Source of the DNA: Pseudomonas sp. JAI120 | GTDB lineage: Bacteria > Pseudomonadota > Gammaproteobacteria > Pseudomonadales > Pseudomonadaceae | Assembly: GCF_014207255.1 (NCBI RefSeq) | Contig: NZ_JACHCZ010000001.1 | Coordinates: 62,001 to 126,000, forward strand | Length of the DNA stretch: 64,000 nt | Reading direction: 5' to 3' | In this document: positions 23,405-32,619 of the stretch, piece after piece | How positions within the stretch are numbered: position 1 is the first letter of the stretch | Layout: each line of letters begins with the position of its first letter | Made by a program: the position numbers and the translations under genes | Notes under the pieces: generated by a model | Told to the model about the DNA's origin: nothing | Databases searched by the model: none | What the model saw: only the letters and a program-made list of their open reading frames with translations

Positions 23405-23602
23405 ATGCATAAAGTCACACGCCTGCGTCACGCGCTACCGCTGAGCCAGGACATCAACGCTGCCGTAGGTCGCCTCGACAAGGCCATTGTTGAGGCGGTG
23501 GATGCTGCGAAGTCAGCAGGATTACCTCAGGGCCTGATCGTCAGCTTGCTCCACGGTCACGCACATGCACAGACACACCAGATGGTAACGGAGTCTCCAT
23601 GA
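23405..23602 (+). CDS. Small hypothetical phage protein
   Basis: A 65-residue helical protein (SQDINAAVGRLDKAIVEAV; GLIVSLLHGHAHAQTHQM) with GGAG before ATG 23405. It overlaps the next start by four bases. No family recognised, but its place before the terminase region is common for small phage genes. Confidence 0.6.
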   Translation: MHKVTRLRHALPLSQDINAAVGRLDKAIVEAVDAAKSAGLPQGLIVSLLHGHAHAQTHQMVTESP

Positions 23603-23712
23603 CAACTACGCAACTCGACTGGGAGGCAATCGAGCGCGTCTACCGAGCCAGGTTCTGCTCCGTGGAGTTCTTAGCAAGCTCGACTGCAGCAGTGATAGCT
23701 CCACGGGCTTGA
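23599..23712 (+). pseudogene. Truncated phage gene interrupted by the HhH gene
   Basis: ATG 23599 overlaps the previous stop as ATGA and opens a 37-residue frame: MTTTQLDWEAIERVYRA looks like the start of a small helix-turn-helix phage protein. After about residue 17 it runs into the 3' end of the opposite-strand gene at 23640, and the expected remainder is missing. Confidence 0.5.
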
Positions 23713-23894
23713 GGGCTATTCTTCCAGCATGTTGAACCTAATGCTGCGGATGCTTGAGTCAGGATGTCACCAACATCCGATCTTCGGAGTTCAGCGAACG
23801 ATTCGATGCCCATCTGCTCAAGCCGAGCAATCACGGTTGGACCTACACCCTTGAGGGCGAGCAAAGCAGTTCTTTCATTCGGTGAAAACGGCAT
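23640..23894 (-). CDS. Helix-hairpin-helix DNA-binding protein
   Basis: ATG 23894 with AGGA upstream. An 84-residue product with a helix-hairpin-helix (LLALKGVGPTVIARLEQMG) followed by IESFAELRRSDVGDILTQ. It is oriented against the late genes and its 3' end cuts into the frame at 23599, so it looks like an inserted cassette. It probably binds DNA non-specifically or with a partner. Confidence 0.7.
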   Translation of the reverse strand: MPFSPNERTALLALKGVGPTVIARLEQMGIESFAELRRSDVGDILTQASAALGSTCWKNSPQARGAITAAVELAKNSTEQNLAR

Positions 23895-24012
23895 CGTAAA
23901 TTCCTTTTTTTGGCGATGAGTCCGCGGGAGTGTGCCCGACGTTAGAAGGTGGCTCAATAGACCGGTTTCATCGTTTTGAGTGTCAGTGGTGCATAGTCTC
24001 CAAGGAGGGCGC

Positions 24013-24645
24013 GTGAACCGACCAGTGCCGCCGGCATCACTGCTGGAGCTGTCTGAGCTTTCCGACTTCGGTATGCGCCTGACTCCAGCCCCTGAGGTGT
24101 GGGAATGGCTCCAGGCCGAAATACTTGCTGACGCCGGCAGCATTCACAACGAAGACCATGCCCACCTACTGGATGCAGACATCCGGGTCATGTGGGCGTC
24201 GTCGGGCTTCGAGAAACAAGGTAGGACAGTCCTTGGCCAGGCCGAGCAAGTAGCGTTCCGCGCCGGTGGTTGGCAGAAGGCCCGGATGGAGCAACAGATG
24301 CGGGATTGGTTCGGCGATGTGCCGGCCTTCATCATCACCTTGGCTGCTGACTACTGCGCCCAGTGCAGTGACACCGACTTCTGCGCCTTGGTTGAGCATG
24401 AGCTCTATCACATCGCTCACGCCAACGATAAGTACGGCCAGCCAGCCTTCACAAAGGAAGGCGCGGCCAAGCTTGAGATGCGCGGCCACGACGTCAACGA
24501 GTTCGTTGCCATCGTTGAGCGATATGGCGTTGGCGCGCCAGATAGCGATGTTGCCCGAATGGTCGAAGCGGCCAAAAAAACACCATCCGTTAACCGGGCC
24601 TCTATAGCGAGTGCTTGCGGTACCTGCTTGATGAGGGCTGTGTAG
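24013..24645 (+). CDS. Putative phage metallopeptidase
   Basis: GTG 24013 has AAGGAGGG upstream. The 210-residue product has the HELYHIAH zinc-peptidase motif (about 134-141) and a MRGHDVNEFVAIVERYG segment typical of phage putative metallopeptidases found next to terminases. Its last residues (ACGTCLMRAV) closely resemble a second copy of the same tail at 25243 (ACGTCLLRSA) behind the homing endonuclease. Confidence 0.8.
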   Translation: MNRPVPPASLLELSELSDFGMRLTPAPEVWEWLQAEILADAGSIHNEDHAHLLDADIRVMWASSGFEKQGRTVLGQAEQVAFRAGGWQKARMEQQMRDWFGDVPAFIITLAADYCAQCSDTDFCALVEHELYHIAHANDKYGQPAFTKEGAAKLEMRGHDVNEFVAIVERYGVGAPDSDVARMVEAAKKTPSVNRASIASACGTCLMRAV

Positions 24646-25166
24646 TGGAAGAGCAGTGGAAGACGATTCAAAACTACCCGGACTACGCGGTAAGCAACCT
24701 GGGTCGAATCAAGCGCCTCACGACCAGGACGTGCGCGAAGGCAGGCACAATCTTAAAGACACCTGGCCGCAGTAAGGCTCGACCATACCTGAGTGTCGAT
24801 CTCTGCTACCCGGGAGGCAAACGCACTGAGCTTGTTCATCGGCTCGTAGCGATCGCATTTCTGGGTGAGCCGCCGTTTCATGGCGCTGAGGTTAATCATA
24901 TTGACGCCGACAGGGGAAACGCAGCCGTCTTCAACTTGGAATGGGTTACGTCTTCGGACAATCAACACCATTCCTATAAGCATGGGTTGCAGACGGCAAA
25001 GGGCGAATCTAACGGACAAGCCAAACTGAAAGAGGGTGAGGTGCTGGAAATGCGAGCGCTTCACTCAACATCAGGCGTTGATGTTGAAACTCTTGCTGAG
25101 CGCTACGGCATCCATAAGAGAACGGCCCTTGATGTGGTTCGCCGCAAGTCGTGGGCGCACATCTGA
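24645..25166 (+). CDS. HNH homing endonuclease with NUMOD4 domain
   Basis: GTG 24645 has GAGGG seven bases upstream and overlaps the metallopeptidase stop by one base. The 173-residue protein has an N-terminal NUMOD4 (WKTIQNYPDYAVSNLGRIKR), a central HNH_3 (VHRLVAIAFLGEPP; EVNHIDADRGNA; NLEWVTSSDNQ) and a C-terminal helix-turn-helix (AERYGIHKRTALDVV). A free-standing selfish nuclease inserted at the 3' end of the metallopeptidase gene. Confidence 0.88.
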   Translation: MEEQWKTIQNYPDYAVSNLGRIKRLTTRTCAKAGTILKTPGRSKARPYLSVDLCYPGGKRTELVHRLVAIAFLGEPPFHGAEVNHIDADRGNAAVFNLEWVTSSDNQHHSYKHGLQTAKGESNGQAKLKEGEVLEMRALHSTSGVDVETLAERYGIHKRTALDVVRRKSWAHI

Positions 25167-25199
25167 TGCTGCACACAATCCTGCTGAGGTGGGGAAATT

Positions 25200-25245
25200 G
25201 AACATATCGAGGGCCTGCGGAACCTGTCTGCTCAGATCGGCCTGA
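25200..25245 (+). pseudogene. Orphaned metallopeptidase C-terminus
   Basis: The frame ends ISRACGTCLLRSA then TGA at 25243-25245. It resembles the last residues of the metallopeptidase encoded before the homing endonuclease. It is best read as the original 3' end displaced by the insertion. Confidence 0.5.
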
Positions 25246-25276
25246 CCCCTGACAGACCTAAGACGGAATTTACCCT

Positions 25277-25738
25277 ATGGCAGCCCTGAACAGTGAGGTG
25301 AAAGGCTTCATGGTTCAGGCCTTGGCGTGCTTCGACACACCTTCCCAGGTTGCAGCGGCTGTCCGAGAGGAATTCGGCATTGAGGTGACCCGTCAGCAGT
25401 GCGAGGCGCAAGACCCGACCAAGCGCGCCGGCCGAGACCTGGCAAAGAAGTGGGTGACCCTTTTCCACGACACCCGTAAGCGGTTCCGTGAAGAGACAGC
25501 TGACATCCCGATCGCCAACCGCGCCTTCCGCCTCCGCGCCATGAACCGCTTTGTAGAGAAGGCCGAGACGATGAAGAACATCGGCTTGGCGATGCAGATC
25601 CTCGAACAGGCGGCGAAAGAAACCGGCGACATCTACGTCAACCGGGCCAGGAAGGAAGAGGCGGGCGACGAACCGGTGATCCCGACCCGTATCCAGGTCG
25701 ACGTGGTGGATGCGAGGAAGCCGAATGCCGAGCCTTAA
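25277..25738 (+). CDS. Terminase small subunit (DUF2280-like)
   Basis: A 153-residue protein with the DUF2280 layout: VAAAVREEFGIEVTRQQCEAQDP then helical NRFVEKAETMKNIGLAMQILE. It directly precedes and overlaps the large subunit. It binds pac/cos DNA and regulates packaging. Confidence 0.85.
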   Translation: MAALNSEVKGFMVQALACFDTPSQVAAAVREEFGIEVTRQQCEAQDPTKRAGRDLAKKWVTLFHDTRKRFREETADIPIANRAFRLRAMNRFVEKAETMKNIGLAMQILEQAAKETGDIYVNRARKEEAGDEPVIPTRIQVDVVDARKPNAEP

Positions 25739-27026
25739 CGTTCCGCAGGCTCAGTTCCTCACACTGCCCCACAAGTTTCGTGCATTCGTTGCTGGGTTCG
25801 GGTCGGGCAAGACCTGGGTGGGATGCTCGGCACTGAGCAAGCACTTCATGGAGTGGCCCGGCGTCAACGCTGGCTACTTCGCGCCGACTTACCCGCAGAT
25901 CCGGGACATCTTCTATCCGACCATGGATGAGGTGGCTTACGACTGGGGGCTGAAGACCAAGATCAACCAGGCGAACCACGAGGTTCACATCTACAGCGGC
26001 CGGCAGTATCGCGGCACTGTGATTTGTCGGTCGATGGAGAAGCCGCAGACCATTGTCGGCTTCAAGATCGGTCATGCCCTGGTGGATGAGTTGGACGTGC
26101 TGACTGCCGTCAAGGCACAGCAGGCCTGGCGCAAGATCATCGCCCGGATGCGCTACAACCTGCCCGGGCTGAAGAACGGGGTGGACGTCACAACTACACC
26201 GGAAGGCTTCAAGTTCGTCTTCCTGCAGTTCGTGAAACAGCTGCGTGATAAGCCGTCACTGAAAGAGATGTACGGCTTGGTGCAGGCCAGCACGTTCGAT
26301 AACGAGCTGAACCTGCCGGATGACTATATCGCCTCCCTGATGGAGTCGTATCCGCCACAACTGATCATGGCGTACCTCAAAGGCCAGTTCGTCAACCTGA
26401 CGTCCGGGACGATCTACACGGCATATGACCGCAAGCTGAATCAATGTTTCGACACAGTGCAGCCCGGCGAGCCGTTGTTTATCGGGATGGACTTCAACGT
26501 CGGCAAGATGGCGGCGATCACACACGTCAAGCGTGACCAGGGGCTGCCCAGGGCAGTGGATGAGCTGATCGATGGCTACGACACGCCTGACATGATCCGT
26601 CGCATCAAAGAGCGGTACTGGCAGCACGACGGCAACGACTTCAAAAAGACCTGCGAAATCAGGATTTACCCTGACGCCTCGGGTGACTCACGCAAGTCTG
26701 TGAACGCCAGCATCACGGACCTTGCCATGCTCAAACAGGCCGGGTTCGCGGTCATCGCTCCAGCGGCAAACCCGCCTGTGAAGGACCGAATCAACGCAAT
26801 GAACGCTGTCTTCTGCAATTCGCAGGGCGAGCGCCGCTACCTGGTCAACCCGTTCACCTGCCCGACCTATGCCGATGGACTGGAGCAGCAGGTGTGGGGC
26901 GCGAACGGGGAGCCAGACAAAACCGCCGGTATCGATCACGCGAACGACGCCGGCGGCTACTTCATCCACCGCGAGTACCCGATCATCAAACCGGTCACCG
27001 CTATCAAAATGGGATACGCCCGATGA
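25725..27026 (+). CDS. terL: Terminase large subunit
   Basis: ATG 25725 with AGGA upstream, 14 bases inside the small-subunit gene. The 433-residue protein has the Walker A loop GFGSGKTW (about 24-31), Walker B with catalytic acid ALVDELD (about 116-122), and RNase H-like nuclease acids in GMDFNVGKM and DHANDAGGY. It cuts concatemers and drives DNA into the prohead. Confidence 0.95.
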   Translation: MPSLNVPQAQFLTLPHKFRAFVAGFGSGKTWVGCSALSKHFMEWPGVNAGYFAPTYPQIRDIFYPTMDEVAYDWGLKTKINQANHEVHIYSGRQYRGTVICRSMEKPQTIVGFKIGHALVDELDVLTAVKAQQAWRKIIARMRYNLPGLKNGVDVTTTPEGFKFVFLQFVKQLRDKPSLKEMYGLVQASTFDNELNLPDDYIASLMESYPPQLIMAYLKGQFVNLTSGTIYTAYDRKLNQCFDTVQPGEPLFIGMDFNVGKMAAITHVKRDQGLPRAVDELIDGYDTPDMIRRIKERYWQHDGNDFKKTCEIRIYPDASGDSRKSVNASITDLAMLKQAGFAVIAPAANPPVKDRINAMNAVFCNSQGERRYLVNPFTCPTYADGLEQQVWGANGEPDKTAGIDHANDAGGYFIHREYPIIKPVTAIKMGYAR

Positions 27027-28441
27027 GCAACGACGTCTCCTTCAAGCGGGCGGAATACACAGCAGTGCTGGACCGCTGGGCAACCGTTCGCGACGTCTGC
27101 GCCGGCCAGCACCGGGTTGTCGACCGACTGCCGTACATCAACACACACGACAATTCGCCTGAGAACGTAGACAGGAACAAGGCCTATCGCGAACGTGCGG
27201 TATTCAAGAATGCCACCGGGCATACCCGTAACGGGTTGCTCGGCCTGGCCTTCCACAAAGACCCAACTTTGACGGTGCCCAAGAAGCTGGAGTACCTGCA
27301 GGACAACGCCAATGGCTCGGGCGTGAGCATCTACCAGCACTCGCAGGGCACTCTGGAGAAGGTGCTTGAGGCCGGGCGGCATGGCCTGTACGTCGACTAC
27401 CACCAGGACAATGGCGTCGGCGGGCACTCGGTGATCCTTTCCTACTGCGCTGAAGACATCATCAACTGGCGCACGGGCATGGTGAACGGTCACAGCATGC
27501 TTACCCTGGTAGTGCTGCGCGAGTCTCCGGAAATCCCTGATGGCTTCGGCTACAAGACGGCTGAGCAGTACCGGGAACTGGCGCTTGAGGATGACGGGTT
27601 TGTTTGTCGTGTTTGGCGCCGGTCCGGTCCGAAAGGTGGTGGGCCGCTGGCGGTCATCGAAGAGTTCAGGCCGGAAGGCGTCACCGGGCGTCTGAAGGAG
27701 ATCCCGTTCACTTTCGTCGGCGCGCAGAACAACGACCCAAGCATCGACGAGTCGCCGCTGTACGACATCGCCATGATCAACCTGGGCCATTACCGGAACA
27801 GTGCCGACTACGAAGACAGCGTCTTCTGGTGTGGTCAGGCTCAGCCGTGGATCAGCGGCCTTGATGAGCAGTGGCGCGACTGGATGGAGAAGAACGGCGT
27901 TTATGTTGGCTCCAGGGCTCCCATGATGCTGCCGGCGGGTGGTGCATTCGGCTACGCGCAGCCTGCACCGAACACACTGGTCAAGGAGGCCATGAACGAC
28001 AAAAACCAGATGATGATTGAGCTGGGCGCCCGGATGGTGGTGGCATCACTGGCCGCCAAGACCGCAACGGAGTCCCGTGGCGATCAGTCGGCATCCACTT
28101 CGGTGCTGGCCGGGTGCGTGGCGAACGTGAGCGAGGCCTACACCCGGGCAATCATGTGGTGCTGCGCCTACATGGGCATTGCTGACAAGAAGGTCGCCTA
28201 CCAGGTGAATCAGGAGTTTGTCGAACTCACGGCTGATCCGCAGATGATCACGGCATTGGTTGGCTTGTGGCAGCAAGGCGGCTTCGCCAAGGCAGACCTT
28301 CGGGCCTACCTGCGCAAGCAGGGCCTGATTGCGCCTGAGCGTACAGACCTGCAGATCGACGGCGAATTGCAGGAGCAGGGCGACGGTCTAGGCCTGGACG
28401 ATGAGGACAAACCAAATGGCGGCAAACCAAGCAATCCTTGA
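27023..28441 (+). CDS. Portal protein (DUF4055 type)
   Basis: A 472-residue protein overlapping terL by four bases. It has the DUF4055 features NATGHTRNGLLGLAFHKDP near the start and QNNDPSIDESPLYDIAMINL in the middle. It forms the dodecameric DNA channel at the capsid vertex. The C-terminal tail is acidic and probably flexible. Confidence 0.88.
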   Translation: MSNDVSFKRAEYTAVLDRWATVRDVCAGQHRVVDRLPYINTHDNSPENVDRNKAYRERAVFKNATGHTRNGLLGLAFHKDPTLTVPKKLEYLQDNANGSGVSIYQHSQGTLEKVLEAGRHGLYVDYHQDNGVGGHSVILSYCAEDIINWRTGMVNGHSMLTLVVLRESPEIPDGFGYKTAEQYRELALEDDGFVCRVWRRSGPKGGGPLAVIEEFRPEGVTGRLKEIPFTFVGAQNNDPSIDESPLYDIAMINLGHYRNSADYEDSVFWCGQAQPWISGLDEQWRDWMEKNGVYVGSRAPMMLPAGGAFGYAQPAPNTLVKEAMNDKNQMMIELGARMVVASLAAKTATESRGDQSASTSVLAGCVANVSEAYTRAIMWCCAYMGIADKKVAYQVNQEFVELTADPQMITALVGLWQQGGFAKADLRAYLRKQGLIAPERTDLQIDGELQEQGDGLGLDDEDKPNGGKPSNP

Positions 28442-29504
28442 CGCCACGATCCGGCACGCGGTCTTCCTCGAAAAGCTCAAGGCGGGGGAGGTGGGCAAGT
28501 TTGCCCCCTTTCTCAAGGAGATTGATCGTTCGATCCGTGACCGGCTCACCCAGTCAGACCTGACCGAGTACAACACGAAGCGCCTGGAAGAGATGCTGAA
28601 GGAGGTCGACAGCCTGTTGCTGGGTATCTTCGACCGATACAGCGCGCAGTTGAACCTGGACCTGGTGGACATCGCCAACTACGAGGCCGAATTTGAGGCG
28701 ACCAGTCTTGCCAGGTCGGCGCCGGTTGGCGTGTCGCTGGATGTGGTCGCGCCAACGGCGGCTGCAATCCGTACCGCAGTACTAACGAATCCGCTCAGCG
28801 TGCGAGGTACCGGTGGCGGTAAGCTGTTGAAGGCCTTTATCAAGGGTTGGACCGGTGCAGAGCGTGAGCGCGTTACCGGCACCATCCGGCAGGGCTTCTT
28901 CGAAGGGCAGACGAACTTCCAGATCATCCGCAACATTCGCGGTACCAAGGCGGCAGGCTACAAAGACGGCATTCTCGCTACCACCAACCGCAACGCCAGC
29001 ACGGTCGTGCACACGGCTATTCAGCATGTGTCGTCCCAGGCGCGGATGGAGGTGGCCAAGGCCAATACCGACATCGTTTCCGAAGTCGAGATGGTGGCCA
29101 CCCTGGACAGCAAGACCAGTCAGCAATGCCGGTCGATGGACAAGCGCAGGTTTCCGGTGGACGCGGGGCCACGGCCACCTTTTCACCCGAACTGCCGCAC
29201 CACCTTCATCCTTCTGACCAGGCTCAGCGAGATGTTCGCCAAGGGCGCAACGCGTGCCTCGGTGGGTGCTAATGGCGGACAGCAGGTGAATGCAGACCTC
29301 GATTACTACAACTGGCTCCAGCAACAGCCGGCTACGTTTCAGGACGTCGCCATCGGCCCAGTCCGAGCCAAGCTGTTCCGCGAGGGCGGCCTGACCATCG
29401 AGCGCTTCACTGAGCTGCAGCTTGATCGCAACTTTGCGCCGTTGACTCTGGTGCAGATGAAAAGCTTGGAACCGCTGGCATTTGAAAGGGCCGGATTGCT
29501 ATAA
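28416..29504 (+). CDS. Minor head protein (SPP1 gp7 / Mu F type)
   Basis: ATG 28416 has GAGGA upstream. The 362-residue protein ends in the Mu F-like domain: TSQQCRSMDKRRFPVDAGP then PPFHPNCRTTF (about 227-255). Directly behind the portal gene. Such proteins act in early head assembly and may enter with the DNA. Confidence 0.85.
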   Translation: MAANQAILDATIRHAVFLEKLKAGEVGKFAPFLKEIDRSIRDRLTQSDLTEYNTKRLEEMLKEVDSLLLGIFDRYSAQLNLDLVDIANYEAEFEATSLARSAPVGVSLDVVAPTAAAIRTAVLTNPLSVRGTGGGKLLKAFIKGWTGAERERVTGTIRQGFFEGQTNFQIIRNIRGTKAAGYKDGILATTNRNASTVVHTAIQHVSSQARMEVAKANTDIVSEVEMVATLDSKTSQQCRSMDKRRFPVDAGPRPPFHPNCRTTFILLTRLSEMFAKGATRASVGANGGQQVNADLDYYNWLQQQPATFQDVAIGPVRAKLFREGGLTIERFTELQLDRNFAPLTLVQMKSLEPLAFERAGLL

Positions 29505-29532
29505 AGCTTCGCTTGATATTTGGAGGCTTGAT

Positions 29533-30144
29533 ATGGCGAAGGGATGGGTAGCGTTTTTGAGTGTGTTTTGTGTAGCTGGTGGAGTGTCGGCAGGCTTTCT
29601 TGCTGGGATTCAAGTGAATCCGAACACGGCCGACCGATATGTTCTCAATCTCGGATCTGTTGGTGAATGGTTTTCGGGGTTTGGAGCTCTAGCTGCAGTT
29701 GTTACCGCAATTGCTCTTGCAGAGAAACAGCGTCGGGACAATTCAGAGCGGATAGAGCTTTCACCTGAGGTTAGGCAACTCCCCAGCGGTGCGGAAATCA
29801 ATAGATCAAACAGCTTGGCTGTCGAAGTGGTTTCTGTTGGCAATAGACCCGCAAGGCTTACTGGAGCAAAAATTCTTTGTAGCGACGGCACAATACGATG
29901 GAAAGGGTTCTCTTGCGGGCCGGAAGGAAAGGGTTTTCCCGTCAATCTAAACTACGGTGAGAACACGCAAGTCTGGATAGCTTCTGGAGAGGTTAAGGAC
30001 TTTCTTGAAACCTTCGATGGTGATTTCTCAGGTACTAAGATGATCATCACGACGACTTTGAAATCTTGGAATGTAGACATTTCAGAGAAGCTAAAGCAGT
30101 TGAAGCTTGAGCGCGACAATCCGCCTAAATCACTATTCAGTTAA
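29533..30144 (+). CDS. Membrane protein moron between head genes
   Basis: ATG 29533 with GGAGG nine bases upstream. The AT-rich gene encodes 203 residues: two membrane helices (about 5-26 and 42-66, GEWFSGFGALAAVVTAIAL), a charged helix (EKQRRDNSERIEL) and a soluble beta domain. The layout matches the gene at 636. It splits the minor head and scaffold genes and is followed by a terminator, typical moron features. Confidence 0.75.
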   Translation: MAKGWVAFLSVFCVAGGVSAGFLAGIQVNPNTADRYVLNLGSVGEWFSGFGALAAVVTAIALAEKQRRDNSERIELSPEVRQLPSGAEINRSNSLAVEVVSVGNRPARLTGAKILCSDGTIRWKGFSCGPEGKGFPVNLNYGENTQVWIASGEVKDFLETFDGDFSGTKMIITTTLKSWNVDISEKLKQLKLERDNPPKSLFS

Positions 30145-30152
30145 TTTTTTAA

Positions 30153-30178
30153 GCCCCGACATTGATCGGGGCTTTTTT
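30153..30178 (+). terminator. Terminator behind the membrane moron
   Basis: GCCCCGA (30153-30159) and TCGGGGC (30166-30172) followed by TTTTTT, eight bases after the stop. Confidence 0.85.
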
Positions 30179-30221
30179 ATGCCTGCGAGGCAGGCCATTC
30201 CGACCCAAGGGGTGCATCAAC

Positions 30222-30950
30222 GTGGCAGAAGAAAACGAAATCGACCTGGAAAACCCGGCAATTAAGGCCGCTATCGCGACTGCCGTTGAAGCATCCGTTT
30301 CCGGCTTGAAAACCAAGAACTCGGAACTGCTGGGCAAGCTGAAGGAAACCTCCGGCAAGCTGACCCAGTTCGAAACCCAGTTTGAGGGCATCGACATCGA
30401 CGCAGTCAAAGGCCTGCTCAGTCGTGCTGGCCAGGACGAAGAAACCAAGCTGCTGACCGAGGGCAAGGTCGACGAAGTCTTCAATCGCCGCACCGAGCGC
30501 CTGCGCGGCGACTACGACAAGCAGTTGAAGGCCATCAGTGAGCGCGCCGAGAAGGCTGAATCTTTCGCGGCCAAGTTCCAGGGCAAAGTCCTGGGCGACT
30601 CGGTGCGCGGTGCAGCACTGAAGGCTGGTGCGCTCCCCGAAGCCACAGACGACATCATCCTGCGCGCCAAAGGCGTGTTCACCCTTAACGAAGATGGTGA
30701 TGCAGTCGCCGTTGATGAATCCGGCCAGGTCATCCTCGGTAAAGACGGCAAGACCCCTTTGACTCCGCTCGAATGGGCGGAATCTCTGCGCGAAAGCGCA
30801 CCTCACCTGTGGCCAAGGGCTTCAGGGACATTTGCCCCGGGCGGGGGTGGCGGCAAGGCTGCATTCAAGCGCTCCGAAATGACCTCCGAGCAGAAGCGCG
30901 ATTTCCAGCGCAAGCACGGCCAAACCGCATACCTCGCATTGCCCAAGTAA
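30222..30950 (+). CDS. Capsid scaffolding protein
   Basis: GTG 30222 (AGGGG upstream) gives 242 residues; the acidic, coiled-coil N-terminal 130 residues (KTKNSELLGKLKETSGKL) and a Gly-rich then basic C-terminus (GGGGGKAAFKRSEMTSEQK) are the usual plan of phage scaffolds. It lies directly before the major capsid gene. Confidence 0.8.
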   Translation: MAEENEIDLENPAIKAAIATAVEASVSGLKTKNSELLGKLKETSGKLTQFETQFEGIDIDAVKGLLSRAGQDEETKLLTEGKVDEVFNRRTERLRGDYDKQLKAISERAEKAESFAAKFQGKVLGDSVRGAALKAGALPEATDDIILRAKGVFTLNEDGDAVAVDESGQVILGKDGKTPLTPLEWAESLRESAPHLWPRASGTFAPGGGGGKAAFKRSEMTSEQKRDFQRKHGQTAYLALPK

Positions 30951-30962
30951 GGGGAAAGACCC

Positions 30963-31928
30963 ATGGTTACAACTGTCAACAGCGACCTGATCATCTATAA
31001 CGATGAGGCACAAACTGCATACCTGGAGCGTGTCCAGGACAACCTGGATGTGTTCAATGCATCCTCCAATGGCGCGATGGTGCTCGACAACGAGCTGATC
31101 GAAGGTGACTTCCGCAAGCGTGCGCTCTACAAGCTGAACGGTTCGCTGGAACACCGCGACGTCAACTCAGAAGGCAAGGTTACTGCCAAGAAGATCAGCG
31201 CCGGCGAAGCTGTCGGCGTCAAGGCTCCCTGGAAGTACGGCCCGTACCAGACCACTGAAGAGGCGTTCAAGCGCCGCGGTCGTCCGGTCGAGGAGTTCTC
31301 CCAGATCGTTGGTGCCGACGTTGCTGACGCGACCCTGGAAGGATTCATCCAGTACGCAACTGCTGGCCTTCGTGCCGCCATCGGCTCCAACGCTGACATG
31401 GTGGTTTCGGCCAACATCGAAACCGACGGCAAGAAGACGCTGACCCGCGGCATGCGCAAGTTCGGCGACAAGTTCGGCCGGATCGCTCTGTGGGTCATGC
31501 ACTCCAGCGCTTACTTCGACATCGTCGACCAAGCCATCACGAACAAGATCTACGAAGAAGCTGGTGTTGTGATCTACGGCGGCCTGCCGGGCACCTTGGG
31601 TAAGCCCGTATTGGTGACCGACACCGCGCCGGCCGACGTGATCTTTGGCTTGCTGCCAAACGCGGTAACCATCACTGAATCTCAGGCTCCGGGCTTCCGT
31701 TCCTACGAAGTGAACGACGAAGAAAACCTGAGCATCGGCTATCGCGCTGAAGGCACTGTGAACATCGACGTGCTTGGCTACAGCTGGAAAGCCACTACTG
31801 GTGGCTCCAACCCAACCCTGGCTGCCGTCGGCTCCGCTGCCAACTGGGTCAAGCACGCGGGCAGCAACAAGGTCACCGCCGGCGTGATGATTACGCTGAC
31901 CGCAACGCCTCCTGTTACTGGCGGTTAA
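30963..31928 (+). CDS. Major capsid protein
   Basis: A 321-residue protein with HK97-fold-compatible composition (long acidic helix around ATLEGFIQYATAGLRAAIGS; beta-rich C-terminus with GYRAEGTVNIDVLGYSWK). It follows the scaffold by 12 bases. Its size and place between scaffold and connector genes support the call. Confidence 0.85.
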   Translation: MVTTVNSDLIIYNDEAQTAYLERVQDNLDVFNASSNGAMVLDNELIEGDFRKRALYKLNGSLEHRDVNSEGKVTAKKISAGEAVGVKAPWKYGPYQTTEEAFKRRGRPVEEFSQIVGADVADATLEGFIQYATAGLRAAIGSNADMVVSANIETDGKKTLTRGMRKFGDKFGRIALWVMHSSAYFDIVDQAITNKIYEEAGVVIYGGLPGTLGKPVLVTDTAPADVIFGLLPNAVTITESQAPGFRSYEVNDEENLSIGYRAEGTVNIDVLGYSWKATTGGSNPTLAAVGSAANWVKHAGSNKVTAGVMITLTATPPVTGG

Positions 31929-31975
31929 GCCTCAAACTCAACGCGCGGTCAGCAATGGCCGCCTTGGAGAAACAC

Positions 31976-32560
31976 ATGGAACTGACTTACAGCAACCAGC
32001 TGAGCGGCTTCGACCCGGAGAAGCGTTACCGCAATCCGGAACACTTCGATAAGCCCGAAGCGGGTGTGACCAGCGTGCTGGTGATTGGCGATTGGCCGAG
32101 CGTGGTCAATGCGTACGAAGCAGCCGGCATCGACGTGTCGGTGAAGGAAGCCAAGCGGGCGCAGATTGTTGGTGCGGGCAACCAAGCCGAACTGGAAAAG
32201 GTGATCGCGGCTTTGCGTGCTGAGCATGGAACGATCCAGATCCTTGTTGACGGCCTGGAAGCTGGCGAAATCCATCGTCCAGAGTCCGGCGACCTTGCGT
32301 CGCGCTTGTTTGACGTGCTGGGCACCATCCATGCTTCGGTTGATGAGTTGACCACTGAACGTGATGGCCTGGCCTTGACTGTCGACGCACTGCATGGCGA
32401 GGTTGAAGCGCTGAAGAAGTCTTTCATCACGCCCCCGGCTGATGAGGCCGACGAAATCGCAGCGCTTAAAGCAAAGCTCGATGAGGCTAAGGTCCAATAT
32501 CGGGCAAACGCCTCCAAAGAATCCCTGGAAAGGCTCGTCGCTGAGCTGCCCAGGGAGTAA
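31976..32560 (+). CDS. Head-associated protein, coiled-coil C-terminus
   Basis: ATG 31976 has GGAG upstream. A 194-residue protein with a small alpha/beta N-terminus (GVTSVLVIGDWPSVVNAYE) and a helical, charged C-terminal half. Sits between capsid and connector genes. I recognise no family; a capsid decoration or connector accessory role fits the position. Confidence 0.65.
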   Translation: MELTYSNQLSGFDPEKRYRNPEHFDKPEAGVTSVLVIGDWPSVVNAYEAAGIDVSVKEAKRAQIVGAGNQAELEKVIAALRAEHGTIQILVDGLEAGEIHRPESGDLASRLFDVLGTIHASVDELTTERDGLALTVDALHGEVEALKKSFITPPADEADEIAALKAKLDEAKVQYRANASKESLERLVAELPRE

Positions 32561-32619
32561 TACTGCTGGGCGTCGGTGATCCGGCGGCCAAACTACAAAC
32601 AATTCCAGCGAGTTGACGC

